From: Annona cherimola
Lineage: Eukaryota > Streptophyta > Magnoliopsida > Magnoliales > Annonaceae
Assembly: GCA_030490835.1 (NCBI GenBank)
Contig: CM059975.1
Location: 14,389,579 to 14,453,578 of the forward strand
DNA: 64,000 nucleotides
Direction: 5' to 3'
Part shown: positions 22,790-34,103 of the stretch, piece by piece
How positions within the stretch are numbered: the stretch's first letter is position 1
Layout: every line of letters starts with the position of its first letter
The notes under the pieces: generated by a model
The model's database searches: none
What the model was told of the DNA's origin: nothing
What the model saw: the letters and a program-made list of their open reading frames with translations, nothing else
Translations under genes and position numbers: made by a program

Positions 22790-24886
22790 TCAATGAATAT
22801 GTAAACAGAAATAAAATAGTATAGTAAAAAGTATGAAAATTAGTTTAAAAAGATAAAAAAAGTAAATACTTGATTCATTTGCTTCAATTTCTGTCAAGTT
22901 CTCCTCAACTCCTAGAGGTTGTGGTGATACTTTGATCCAATCCTGTGTACATACCAAAATCTCCACAAGTCGTGATGTTAGAGAGCTTCTGAATTGATCC
23001 AGTACACGTCCGCCTGTGCTAAAAGCTGATTCTGAAGCAACCGTAGACACTAGAATTGCCAAAATATCTCGTGCTAGATTAGGTAATATTTTGTAGCCCT
23101 TATTTTTAGACTACCATGCCAAAATATCAAACCCAGGTGCTCTACCCACACTCACTTCTTCTAGATATTTATCCACTTCTGTTTTTGAGTGTTCACGCTT
23201 TGAGAACCAATCACATTGATACCATGCATCATCTTCACCAACATCATCCGAGTTCATATTAACCTCATCCACCTCATCACTACTGTCATCCTTAGATACA
23301 GTCTCACAAAGCTCAGTTTTATAAATGGTATACAACTCATACAATTTTTCCTTCACTTTCTGACCAATTTCTAATGCTTTCTCTAATCCATGACTCATTT
23401 CATAACACCATTCAACATATCCTAATTTGTATCGTGGATCTAACACCACAGCTATGATTAATAAAATGTTGATCTTCTCAAAATTCCCCCAATACTTATC
23501 AAATTTATCTTTCATTTTTATAGACATTTGCCTCAAGTTCACATCAGATGACTTTTGAAGAGAGATCAAGAGCCTTTCAATCTTACAAACTTCCATAAAA
23601 TAAATATTTGAAGTGCAATACAAAGAACCAGATACACGAGTAGTGATGTGATAAAATTTCTCCAAAAATTTACAAATTACTCTAGCATTCTCCCAATCTT
23701 CATCAGTTGGAGGACCATTTGATCTAAAAACACTATCTTTATCAGCAAAGCAATCAAATGCCTTTTGATATTTTAAAGCAGATTCCAACATTAAATATGT
23801 AGAGTTCCAACGAGTTGGTACATCCAAGCATAGAGACTGTTGACATGTAATTTCTTCCTCCTCAGTGCACATTTTAAATTTTTCGAGCCTACTTGGAGAA
23901 CTTTTCACATATCTAACAGCAAACCGGATTCGAAATATTGAATCTTTGATTTCATCTATACCATCTTTGACAATTAAATTTATAATATGTGCAGCACATC
24001 TAACATGCAAATATTCTCCACCACATAGCAAAGCATTCTTTTTTAACATTCTTCTCCCAAAATTCTTTATAGCAACATCATTGAAAGAAGCATTATCCAC
24101 AGTGATAGTGCAGATTTTCTTAATGCCCCAATTTTTAAGACCCAACTCAAGAAACTGTGCAATAATATTCCCGGTGTCGGTGTGTGGTGATGGGAGAATA
24201 CAAAAGCAAATAATCCTCTTTTGTATCTTCCACTTTACATCAATGTAATGTTTAGCGAGACACAAGTATCCTTGATTTTGGTTGGAAGTCCATAAATCAG
24301 TAGTCAAGGAAATACGATTAACTGATTGTTGAAAAATACTTTCTAGCTTTTCCCTTTCTGACATATAAATATCCACACAATCTTTACTAATTGTAGCTCT
24401 TGTGACAATATTAAATCTTGGTTGCAAAGATTTACAAAATTGACAAAAGTCATTCTTTTCAACAAACTTAAAAGGTAATTCATCTTCAATGATCATGCGT
24501 GTCATTGCCTTTCTAGAGAATTCTTGATCAAATTTCCAGTTACTTAAAACATTTTCATCTCCTGATCCTGCACTAGTTGAAAATGTCAATAATTGCTGTT
24601 TTTTTATCTCTATCACCATGGGGATACTTGGGGCATTGACTATCCAAGTGTATTTTAAGTATCGTTGTACCATGACCACTGTTACATTCATACGATTTCT
24701 TGCAATAATTGCATTTGCATTCCCTAAAAGCTTCCCGTTTTCATCTTTATCTTTAGTAAAATGTTCCCACACTGCTGAAGTTAACTTCTTAACCCTTTTT
24801 GCCTTGGATTTAATCATAGATGATGAAGCAACTTGAGATTCAAGTGTGGGTTGATTAATTTCCATACACTCTTCATCCATATGCAA
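22790..24886 (-). pseudogene. hAT transposase (BED finger, RICESLEEPER/DAYSLEEPER type), inactivated
   Basis: A continuous 591-residue frame runs from the ATG at 24886 to an in-frame TAG at 23113-23111, right after residues FDILAW. The frame then reopens and encodes the hAT C-terminal dimerisation domain (ARDILAILVSTVASESAFST, then GGRVLDQFRSSL). The body shows the hAT catalytic core: LTTDLWTSNQNQGYLCLAKH, then TVDNASFND, then HVRCAAHIINLIV, then DVPTRWNSTYLML. The N-terminal BED zinc finger is also displaced: KCNYCKKSYECNSGHGTT is readable only in a neighbouring frame around 24735-24620, so two frameshifts flank it. With three lesions the protein cannot be made in full. Everything else is well conserved, so inactivation looks recent. 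An alternative is that one lesion is a sequencing error. Confidence 0.88.
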
Positions 24887-24999
24887 TACCTAATTATATA
24901 TCAGATGCAACAAGACAAAGCATAAATTATACAACCATGGCATGATAATATAATTTATATAAAACAACCATAATTTCTACTATTCATAATTATTTGATT

Positions 25000-25870
25000 G
25001 TTTACATGTTAACACAGGACCATCAAAGGAGAATTACCAAAATGAGAAAGCGGGCAGGGCAGCGGCTGGATTTGGGAAGAATCAAGCAGAAAAGCCACGG
25101 GGCAACGGGGCGCAGGGCGCAGGGCAGCCTGCCGGACGCAAGAGACTGTCAACTGAGAGAGAGACTGAGAGGGGTTGAGCCGCTAGGGAGCAAGAATGCG
25201 TGTCTTCGAGGATGAACAAGGGGGCAGCGTCTAGATATCCGGAGCCCTTAGAGTATTAGAAAGTGAAAAATCCTATCCTGCTATGTCTCATTTGCAGAAA
25301 TTGACAGGGTCCGACGTGGATTGGAGAAAGCCTCTGTCACGTCGGTTGAAATCGTGGAGTGCGCAAAATGAACGGGGAAAATGCAAAGGGGAAAATGGGA
25401 AATACCTGGAGCGGTTTGAAGGCTGTAGAGATGGAGGTAGGCCAGATTCGAAGAGGACGGCAGCCGGCAGCCGATCGGTGGGTTTTTCAGTGCTGCCAGG
25501 TGCCAGCGTCGCCGGCCTTTTGATGTGGCTAGGGGTGCCCGATTAGAAGTGTCAGATGTTTCCGAAGCTAAAAGCAGAGAGGTTGATGGTAGGCAGATCG
25601 TCGTGGCAAAAGGATCAATGGAGACGGAGTTAGCAGCTGCACTCGGCCTAGAATCTCATTGTCCTCTAAAGATGTAGAAGTCACTGTAAGAGGGTCTGTA
25701 AAAGGAGCCACGGAAGTCACGCATTCATGCCAGGATCCTATTCCCAAGGAGACAGTAGCGTCATCCTATTCTCAACGATCCATGAGATCTTCGAATCCTT
25801 CCAAACGAGTCTGTGAGACTGCGACTTCGCGGGCAGCGGGAATGGGGATTAGGGCTCACACACGGGCGGG
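25000..25870 (-). other. GC-rich 5' region of the hAT element
   Basis: It lies between the transposase start and the right subterminal repeats. On the minus strand it looks like a leader (CTTCCTTCTCGCTCCC..) rather than a captured exon. No known protein was recognised in any frame. Confidence 0.4.
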
Positions 25871-26127
25871 ATAAGGGAGCGAGAAGGAAGCGTAGGCCGA
25901 AATAATTTTCAAATATTATATATATTATATTAAATGGGTTGGACGGGTTGGACGGGTTGGACGGGTTGCAAAGTCTCAACCCTAATCCGTTTATTTAATT
26001 AAATGATTGAACGGGTTGGCGGATCATAATCCATTTATTCAAAAATCTCAATCCAAACCCATTTATTAATGGGTTGGACGAGCGGGTTGACGGGTTGACC
26101 ATGACTATTAACACCCCTACTTGCAAG

Positions 26128-27321
26128 GGACCAATTGTAAATGTCGGTTGTGCACAGCAACAACATAAAACAAAGTTCCCGAAAAATTGCAGGCAAACCG
26201 CTACTGCTGTCAACTCAGCTTAAGCCCAACGGGACGTAACAAATTGCGTGCACGGTGAGTCGCGTACGCTGGCCTTTGATGAGCACTGATCTTCCATACC
26301 CGCGCCCAAAATTTATTTTTTTTTTAATTTTTTATAAACATCTTAATCTAGTTTATTTAATTTATAAATTAAATTTTACTAATTTTCGAATATGTGTGTA
26401 TATTTATTTTGAATTTTTAAAAATAAAGATATTCAAATCATTATTTGAAATGACTTAAATGCCTCTTTTTTAAAAATTCAAAATAAATATATACGCGTAT
26501 CCAAAAACAGTAAAACTTCGCACATAAGCAATGCCTTTATTAGTAGAGGTACTGGTATCGAATCCAAATTTTCGCGGTTTGAGTTTTATCTCTCTGTTAA
26601 TATTCGGGAGATTGTGGTATCCCCATTGTGATTTAGAAACTTGTAATTTTTTTTTGAAAAATTATAAAAAATAATTTAGAACTTCAGTATAATATGAATT
26701 GAGATGTAATGTGAATATACCTCAATCAGAAAAAAAATGGTAAATTTTATTTTATAGATTAAATACAACTAAATTAATATATTTATTAAAAAAAGTTTTT
26801 GGACCGTCTGAAAAGATCATTTCGCGAGTTTGATTATAATATAAGACATAATATTATACACTACCTGGTGACGTGCAATTCCGATTTCTAACCATGTGGC
26901 TTTTCCAAATTATAATAGCTCCCTCTGCGAAGTAAGATACATATTTTAGATCATTAATGACTTGTTTGACCGACTCGATAATAACTCAAAAATTAGAATT
27001 AGGGTTGAAAGTTTTATAAATGAATTCAAGTTGAGAAATTTTAAAGAGGTTGAAGTTAGGATTAGCTGCTAACCCAAATAACCCAGCAGGTAACACCGCC
27101 ACTGGGCAACTGAATAGCAAAGCCTGAGCGTACCAACCGCTCTGCGTCACTCCCAAGTCCCGACAGATGGCTAGAGAATAAAACAATCTTGAGGAGAAAA
27201 AGCTGGCTTCCAATTCCATTTCCCTACAAAATCCTAAGATAAGATTAGAGCTCTTCTGCTGTCATTCACTTCACCGTGATCAAACCGTCGCCTCGGTTTC
27301 TCTGCCATTCTCGTACCATCG
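26128..27321. other. Intergenic; foldback element at about 26310-26545; HDA2 promoter at the right
   Basis: The 26310-26545 stretch has inverted AT-rich arms (GTGTGTATATTTATTTTGAA against TTCAAAATAAATATATACGC). A tRNA-like GGTATCGAATCC at about 26550 hints at a SINE remnant. The last ~150 bases are presumed promoter and leader of the deacetylase gene. No clear TATA box is seen. Confidence 0.4.
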
Positions 27322-30300
27322 ATGGAGACAACATCTTCGTCCGTTCCCATCAGCAAAGCTCCTGCCGCCACCGACCCGGAGTCTCTGCGAAGGAACCGAA
27401 TCCTTGCCAGCAAGCTCTACTTCCACGTCCCTTCCACCAAGGTAATCCAAAAACTAAAAAAAGCAGGGAGAAAGGAACAATGAATGATGAGATATTGCAG
27501 CTGAATTCCTTTGTTGAATTTTTCTCAGGCCCCGTTGATTTACTCGCCTTCGTATAACATCGCAGTTCTTGGAATAGAGAAGCTGTAAGAACTTGATTTA
27601 TCCTACTTTTGTAGTCTATTGATTCATTTGCAGTGTTGATCCTCTGGTAGAGCGCGATAGTTCAGATGCATGCATCGGCAGTTTTTACGCACTCACGATG
27701 TTTACGGCTGGGGATGGATTTTAGATGATGGGCATGAGTTTGCTACGAACGAAATTAAATTCGGACGCGTTCATTAGCTGAATATGAAGGCTGAATTGTT
27801 GAGTTTGGATGGTTGACTTCTAGTAAAGTTTGTCTACCCGCCTCTAGTAAATCCACGAATCAACTTAGGGAACAACTGAGGGATGAGTTTTGGTTATGGT
27901 TGCCTTTATTCATTTCTTCTGCTGCTGTAGCTCCTTCATTTTTGCATTGATTTTTTATCATTTATAATCATGCAGGCATCCATTTGATTCATCAAAATGG
28001 GGTCGAGTATGTGAATTTCTGATGAAGGATCGCATTTTGGCCAAAGGACGAATAGTGGAACCACTGGAAGCAGCAGAAGATGACCTGCTTGTGGTAGGTG
28101 CTTCGTTTCTTCGAGCATTCCACCTTCCGTTCTTCATGGGAGCTTTTAACACCTAATGCCACCATGGCTAAAATTTTGGTATTTTACATGTTTCAATACG
28201 ACATCTTCATACCAATTGTCAGAAAGACCAGCCGCTTCTTCATTTTCTTGCGGCAGCGTAATATTTCTGTAAATGTTTATCTATTGCAACATTCTTGATT
28301 AGATCTAGGTTTCTGTTCAAAATCAATTGGTGACTGTCAAATAATAGACGATATAGCAGATAACATGTGCGTGTTTAGCTTTCTTGCTTTGGTGACTTAT
28401 CGTTAATTGGTGATAATATGTTAATATTCTTTTATCAGAAACAGATTTTTACTGTCCTAGCATTTTTCTAGCTCTATTCACTCCATCATCAGACACTGAT
28501 TTATAAATGAATGTCATCTGTCCATATCCTTATCCTAATGTGCTTAATTTTAAATTATTTCAATTCCTGATTCTTGAATATCTTGAGCAGGTCCACTCGA
28601 AATCATACTTGAAAAGTTTAAAAAATAGCTACACTGTGGCCCTCATAACTGAGGTAATGTGAATTTGATAGATTTCAGTGTTCAATTTCCTTTCATGGTG
28701 GAAAATTTTTTGTGGCTTTTGGCTTGCTTCAAATCATGATGTTGTTTGGGAGCTCCGTGAATGCTGCATTCTGATGCTAATGATACACATCCTAGTCGTT
28801 CTGTTAACAACATAATGTTGATTAATTCTGGTAGCCTATGACATTCGAACCTGAATCAGTGTTCTCTGTCCTAGAAATCTAAAGGTACAAAAGGTTTTCT
28901 TGACTGTCCTAAGAACAGTTGGATTATATACAATTAATGTTCTACTATTACCCTACCATTATCTTGAGAACCTTTCCTGTGCAGTGAAGCTGCACCATAA
29001 TTAACAATGCATTTGGCCCAAAATGGGCCCCACGCATACTTAAATATATTGATACTTTATACAATATTTATCCATATATAAATTTTATAGCAAATGATTT
29101 ACATGTTGAAAAAACAACTTTAAAGTTATTATTTATATTAAACTATTTTATTACGTTGAATTTATATCATCTTCAGATGGAGTCCATACACATATCCAAT
29201 TGAGATGAAAATTGTTATGATAATAGAATACATAATTTTAAATACAATGGGTGAAGTAGATTATAATTTTATGATCATAAGGGACCCATTTCGAGATAAC
29301 TGCACCGTAATTGTGGTGCAATGAAGCTGCACTTAAATATTTCTCCATTATCTTCCTTCCAATTATCTTGTAATTTTACTCTCCTTGGCCTTCTATTCTT
29401 CATGGTCGCTACAAGACCTTTCTGCTTAAAAGATGATTTGCCCTTGGGCAAGGAAAGTTGGAAAGGGGCTCCACTTAGTAAAATCTGATTCATTAAATGT
29501 GCTATATCTGCAAAAAATTTAGATACAGTTTACCAGACCTTCACTTGCAAAATTAGATTCATTATGTACGTCTGCGACTGGGAAATTAGCAGTAGGTCAG
29601 TGGTCTTTGGTTTCCAATATCTGGATTTGTGATGAAAGTTGTGAAAGAAGCTTAGCAACTGATGCCTGCCCACACAACCCTACTGTGCCCTGTACGAAGA
29701 TCATCAGTGGGAGCACATAAATCCTGTAATCCTGTTGGTCAGGCGAATATTTTGTTACATCATTATATTCATCTAGCATAAGACGCTTTGAATCCATGTA
29801 AAAGCCTAGGCATGCGAAATATCTTCTTTTCCCCCTTTATAATATGATGTTCACCTATCCAAAAAAATCTACCTTTTCTTCATCAATACTTTACTTTTAG
29901 TCGTCATCTTTTAAACTTTACATCTAAAAGGTTATTTATCTTATCAGTTATCACTTTAGAGCTGATTTCAATTCTATAGTACTGAGTACTAACATTATCC
30001 TATATCCTCCTCATATTTCGTTTTGCATTTCCTTGTCTTTTACCACTATTAAAACATACGAAAGAGGTGATATTTCTTATTTTGATTTAATCAACTTGTG
30101 AAACAAAATCAAGAAGTGTGGATGAGGCTTAGATAAAGGGTGGCCTGGTGGAATATGATGTATGATCAATTTGCATCGTTTAATGGAATTCAAGTAGTCG
30201 ATCCCAATCTGTTTGAATAATGATTAGAAAATCAGGTCTTCTCATTTCCATGGTTTTCAGATAATAATATGCAGATATCCTGAAGGAGCAGTCAATGAAA

Positions 30301-33300
30301 AAATTTGTACTAAGATTTTACTGGTGGCAGAAATTTTATCAAGGTTGTCAATATTTTGTCAGAGTTACTACTGTTTCCTTCACAATGTGAGAGTATTATT
30401 TGCATTGTCGGATATTAAAATCTTTGCATTTACTAGTGGCGTTTTCTGACATTAAATGTTTGCATTCATCAGTTGTTCAAAGGGGACTTGGTAAGCCTGA
30501 TCAGTGCTAGTGAATTTATGGCTGATATTATATTATTTTTGGCTGCATTGTTTAGGTTCCCCCAGTTGCTATACTTCCTAATTGCATTGTGCAGCAAAAA
30601 GTGCTATATCCATTCCGCAAACAGGTGAGGATTCTTATTTATGTAGGCGTCTAGGGATATGGTTCCCTCAACTGCTTGAAGGTTCTCTTGAAATACTACA
30701 GGTGGGAGGCACCATCTTGGCAGGTAAGCTAGCAAAGGAGCGGGGATGGGCTATCAATGTTGGGGGAGGCTTTCATCACTGTTCTGCAGAGAGAGGAGGC
30801 GGCTTCTGTGCATATGCAGACATTTCTCTTTGCATTCACTTTGCATTTGTACAGTTGAATATTTCAAGGTTGGTGGACGATTGCGTTTTATATTCATATT
30901 AAATGTTTGTTATGAACGTTCACATGAAAAAAAATTGTTCTGAACATTAATTAGTCCTTTACAACTTTGTGAAATCTGCGTAGGGTGATGATTATAGATC
31001 TTGATGCTCATCAAGGAAATGGTCATGAAAAGGACTTCTCCGATGACAGTAAAATTCTTGAATCTTGAATTGCAAGCATGTTGGGATTATTAGGTCAGCT
31101 AAGAATTTTTGACCAACAACTCATATGCCAACAGGAAGGGTTTATATCCTGGACATGTTTAACACTGAAATTTATCCTCAGGTAAGATTTCTTTATCTAT
31201 ACACCATTACAAGTTTCCTAAATGAGTTATCTGATGTGCCTCATGGCTCTGTCTCCCTTGCCTGAGTATGGAAATTTTGTATATGAAAAAACTTTTCATG
31301 TAGTCGCAATATACCTACTCCTTCATACACTGTGTCTTCAGTCCCTTGCCCTTATTGTCCATCTTTCAGATGGAAAGAACTGTTCCAACTGGCATAGCAC
31401 AACTTTTTTTTCCCCAACACTTTCATTAATCTGATTGGCCAGCAGTTTCTATATCACGGAATATTAGGCACAATCTGACAATCTATAATATATCAATATC
31501 AAGGTCCCTTCTGAATACTTTGTGTCACATTGATTGCAGCCAGGAACATGAATGTATGCTGCAGTTTAGCTACTGAAATTTAACTCACAATTCTGAAGTC
31601 TTTTTGGAGACCTCATAGATGAAGTGGAAACCAATCTTGATATGTATTATTCTTTTGTGGAATCCAGCGATATTCGAAATGACTTAATTTTTACAAAACA
31701 ATCGGATTTTTCTCCTTTAAACATGGTTTGTGTACCATATCATATGTGATCCTTATTTCAACCAGTTTTAAAGCTGATGTCCGCACTATATAAACATAAA
31801 TAGTTGGCCATATCGCTGTACCGCCAATCTCTCAGGTATTAAGGCATGAAGATGGACGGTCCATAATATTTCAAGATCAGCAAACTTCATTGTCTTATGC
31901 ATTATCTCTTCTACTTCATGCATTTGATTCTAGGATTATGAGGCGAGGAGATACATTGACCAAAAAGTGGAGTTAGTGGTGAGTAAACTATTGAATTTTA
32001 TGTCTCTGCCATAATTGAGTGTTACTTTCCCTTTCAAGTAATCATTAACTATTTGTTCTTACAGTGTGGGACCACAACACAAGATTATCTGGAAAAACTA
32101 GACAGAGCGCTCGAGGTATACTGACAAGCATCAGTTATTATTTTCTCATTGTTGTGTAGTGGATTATTGCTCCAAGCATATTATACTACCTTTTCTAAAT
32201 TTTGTGGCTTTTATTTACATAATTTGATGTGATTATTTTCTTTGTCGAAATCATTTAGTCAATAGAAGCTTCAATTGACTTGAATAATTGAATTCAGGTA
32301 GCCAAGCATAGGTTTGACCCGGAGTTGGTAGTGTACAATGCTGGAACTGATATCCTAGATGGAGATCCATTGGGCAGGTTGAAGGTAATGGTTCACTTTT
32401 ATGAAATTTCATTATTGTAATGTTCTTTTTTGCTAATTTTTGTCTTCACATCTACTCTCTTTCTGCTGCTGCTGCTGTAATTGTTACTATTTCATTTGTT
32501 GCTACCTCTGAAGAGCAGTATGAATCTCTGTTGAAGAGCAAGAAACAGGATAAAAAGGCATACAGTGTGTAGTGGGTGTTTAACAAGCTATAGAGAAAGC
32601 AAAGAAACAGAATAAGAACATAAGATGCAGGGTCAAAAACTGGGGTAGGGACCACTGGGGTCCAAACAAGAACATACCATGAATGGAGCTTGTAAGAAGA
32701 CGAGAAGCCTCAACTTTCCCTGTGGATGATCTTAAGCATGGGATGCCTAGATGCCAATATCTTTCCCATGGATCTGGAAATGTTATTAGAATTCCTCACA
32801 ATTCCTAATTATAACCATAGAGATATAAAGCCGATATCAAAGAACCCATGTTGCTCTAATATATGAGCAACTTTATGGAATAAATTTGAGAAAAGTACTA
32901 TTGGAAGTTGTAGTTGATAATTTAGCTGAAGTTATGTGCCATGGTTATTTGGGCAATTTTGGTAGGGACTGCTTCATTAGCCAGAGGAAGTGTTATTTAT
33001 GGTACCTTAGAATTCTTAACTATGGTGGTTTCTAGCATGCTTATCCTAGTGGAATACCGAAATTACATCAAAGTTTCAATTAAGGTTGCCAGTGTGAAGA
33101 GAACATGTTATTGACAGAAGGGCAAAATAGACGAATGAAATAGAGAGGCAAAATTGTTTTGTCACAATCAGTGTGATCTTTAGTTGTCTTCATCTTTTCT
33201 TATGATAAACGGGTTTAAGTAGTCTGCTGAGTTTTGGAGAAGTATGGTCTCTAGCGAGCCTGTCTCCAGATAGATCCTCAATCTATTTACATTTTGAATT

Positions 33301-34103
33301 ATTGATTTGAAGCAGTTGTTCTTCCAATGCAGCAGAAAATGCTTGATAAATTGAGGGAGTTTGATTAAGCAAAATTTACTACTTTCATAAAAACATAACC
33401 CGGGTGTTTTCTGGTAAACAGAAATGGATGAATGTTTGACAGCCCTTAATAAATTAGCTAACAGTTACTAGGAATGGAAACTGGAGATTTGGAAGGAGGG
33501 CTTTAGATGGACAAGTTGGCGGTTGTCATACACAACTGGTAGCCTACATTCCAACATCTTTAGCTGCAATTAATGTGTCATTGTGAGGATCGCGTGCTAA
33601 TGAATGGAAAGCTGCATTCCTCAGAATGTGCTCGCAGTATGAGCATACTGGTTGTGAATGACAAACACCAATGGCTTTAATGATCTCAATATGTGGATGA
33701 CAAACACCAACGTACTTTGAGTGACATTCAATAGCCACTGCAGCAGCACTGGGTCCAAGTTCCTTTTGAAAGCCTCTGGGAAATAAATAGTGGTCATACA
33801 ATACTATTGACTTTAACAGGTGAGCCCTGCAGGAGTGATAAGCAGAGATGAAAAGGTGTTCAGATTTGCAGAGGAAAAGAATGTGCCTCTTCTTATGCTT
33901 ACATCAGGTCTGTTTAACTTAGTACTTTTTATTGATAAAAAAAAAAAAACCTTTTTAGGATTTAGCAATTTGATGTTAAATTCATTATTTTGGTCCTTTA
34001 TATTTCAGGTGGCTATATGAAATCAAGTGCTCGAGTGATAGCAGATTCAATAGCAAATCTTTCTAAGAAATCCTTGATTGATTTGCAGTCTCCTCCAAAG
34101 TAA
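27322..34103 (+). CDS. HDA2: Class IV histone deacetylase (HDAC11/HDA2 type), 13 exons
   Basis: Exons: 27322-27441, 27529-27584, 27976-28093, 28591-28653, 30556-30624, 30702-30868, 30984-31048, 31135-31181, 31934-31978, 32065-32115, 32298-32384, 33820-33907, 34009-34103. All have GT-AG ends and the frame closes exactly, giving 356 residues, close to the usual length. It removes acetyl groups from lysines in a zinc-dependent reaction. Active-site residues are visible: His pair at ~167-168 (GGGFHHCSAERGGG), zinc ligands D205 and H207 (DLDAHQGNGHE) and D285 (NAGTDILDGDPLG), and the catalytic Tyr ~328 (SGGYMKSS). The N-terminal ~40 residues are Ser/Ala-rich; no clear targeting peptide. Two introns are long (1.9 and 1.4 kb); the first holds an AT-rich repeat. 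The gene looks intact. Exact subcellular site cannot be read from sequence. Confidence 0.95.
28984..29332. repeat. AT-rich dispersed repeat in HDA2 intron 4, copy 3 of 3
   Basis: The left end GTGCAGTGAAGCTGCACC and right end GGTGCAATGAAGCTGCAC resemble each other in both orientations. The interior, inverted, matches the 9930-10400 repeat (AACGTAATAAAATAGTTTAA on the minus strand). It has GGCCCAAAATGGGCC near the left end. It looks like a non-autonomous DNA transposon. No target duplication was found. Confidence 0.5.

Larger units (their letters stand above)
21966..26119 (-). mobile_element. Full-length hAT transposon, 4154 bp, with 8-bp target duplication
   Basis: The ends are TAGGGGTGTTAA and its complement TTAACACCCCTA. 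The flanking 8-mers are CTTGCATG (21958-21965) and CTTGCAAG (26120-26127), one mismatch. Both subterminal regions carry many GGGTTGGACGGGTTGGACGG-type repeats (clearest at 25937-25966). The interior encodes a hAT transposase on the minus strand. A GC-rich region at 25000-25870 is probably its promoter and leader. The 554-bp element at 6238-6791 and the fragment at 10968-11149 are derivatives of it. Confidence 0.93.

Noticed and set aside
25000..25870. Possible captured host exon inside the hAT element
   Set aside because: GC-rich and partly open, but no frame is recognisable; a transposase leader/promoter explains it more simply.
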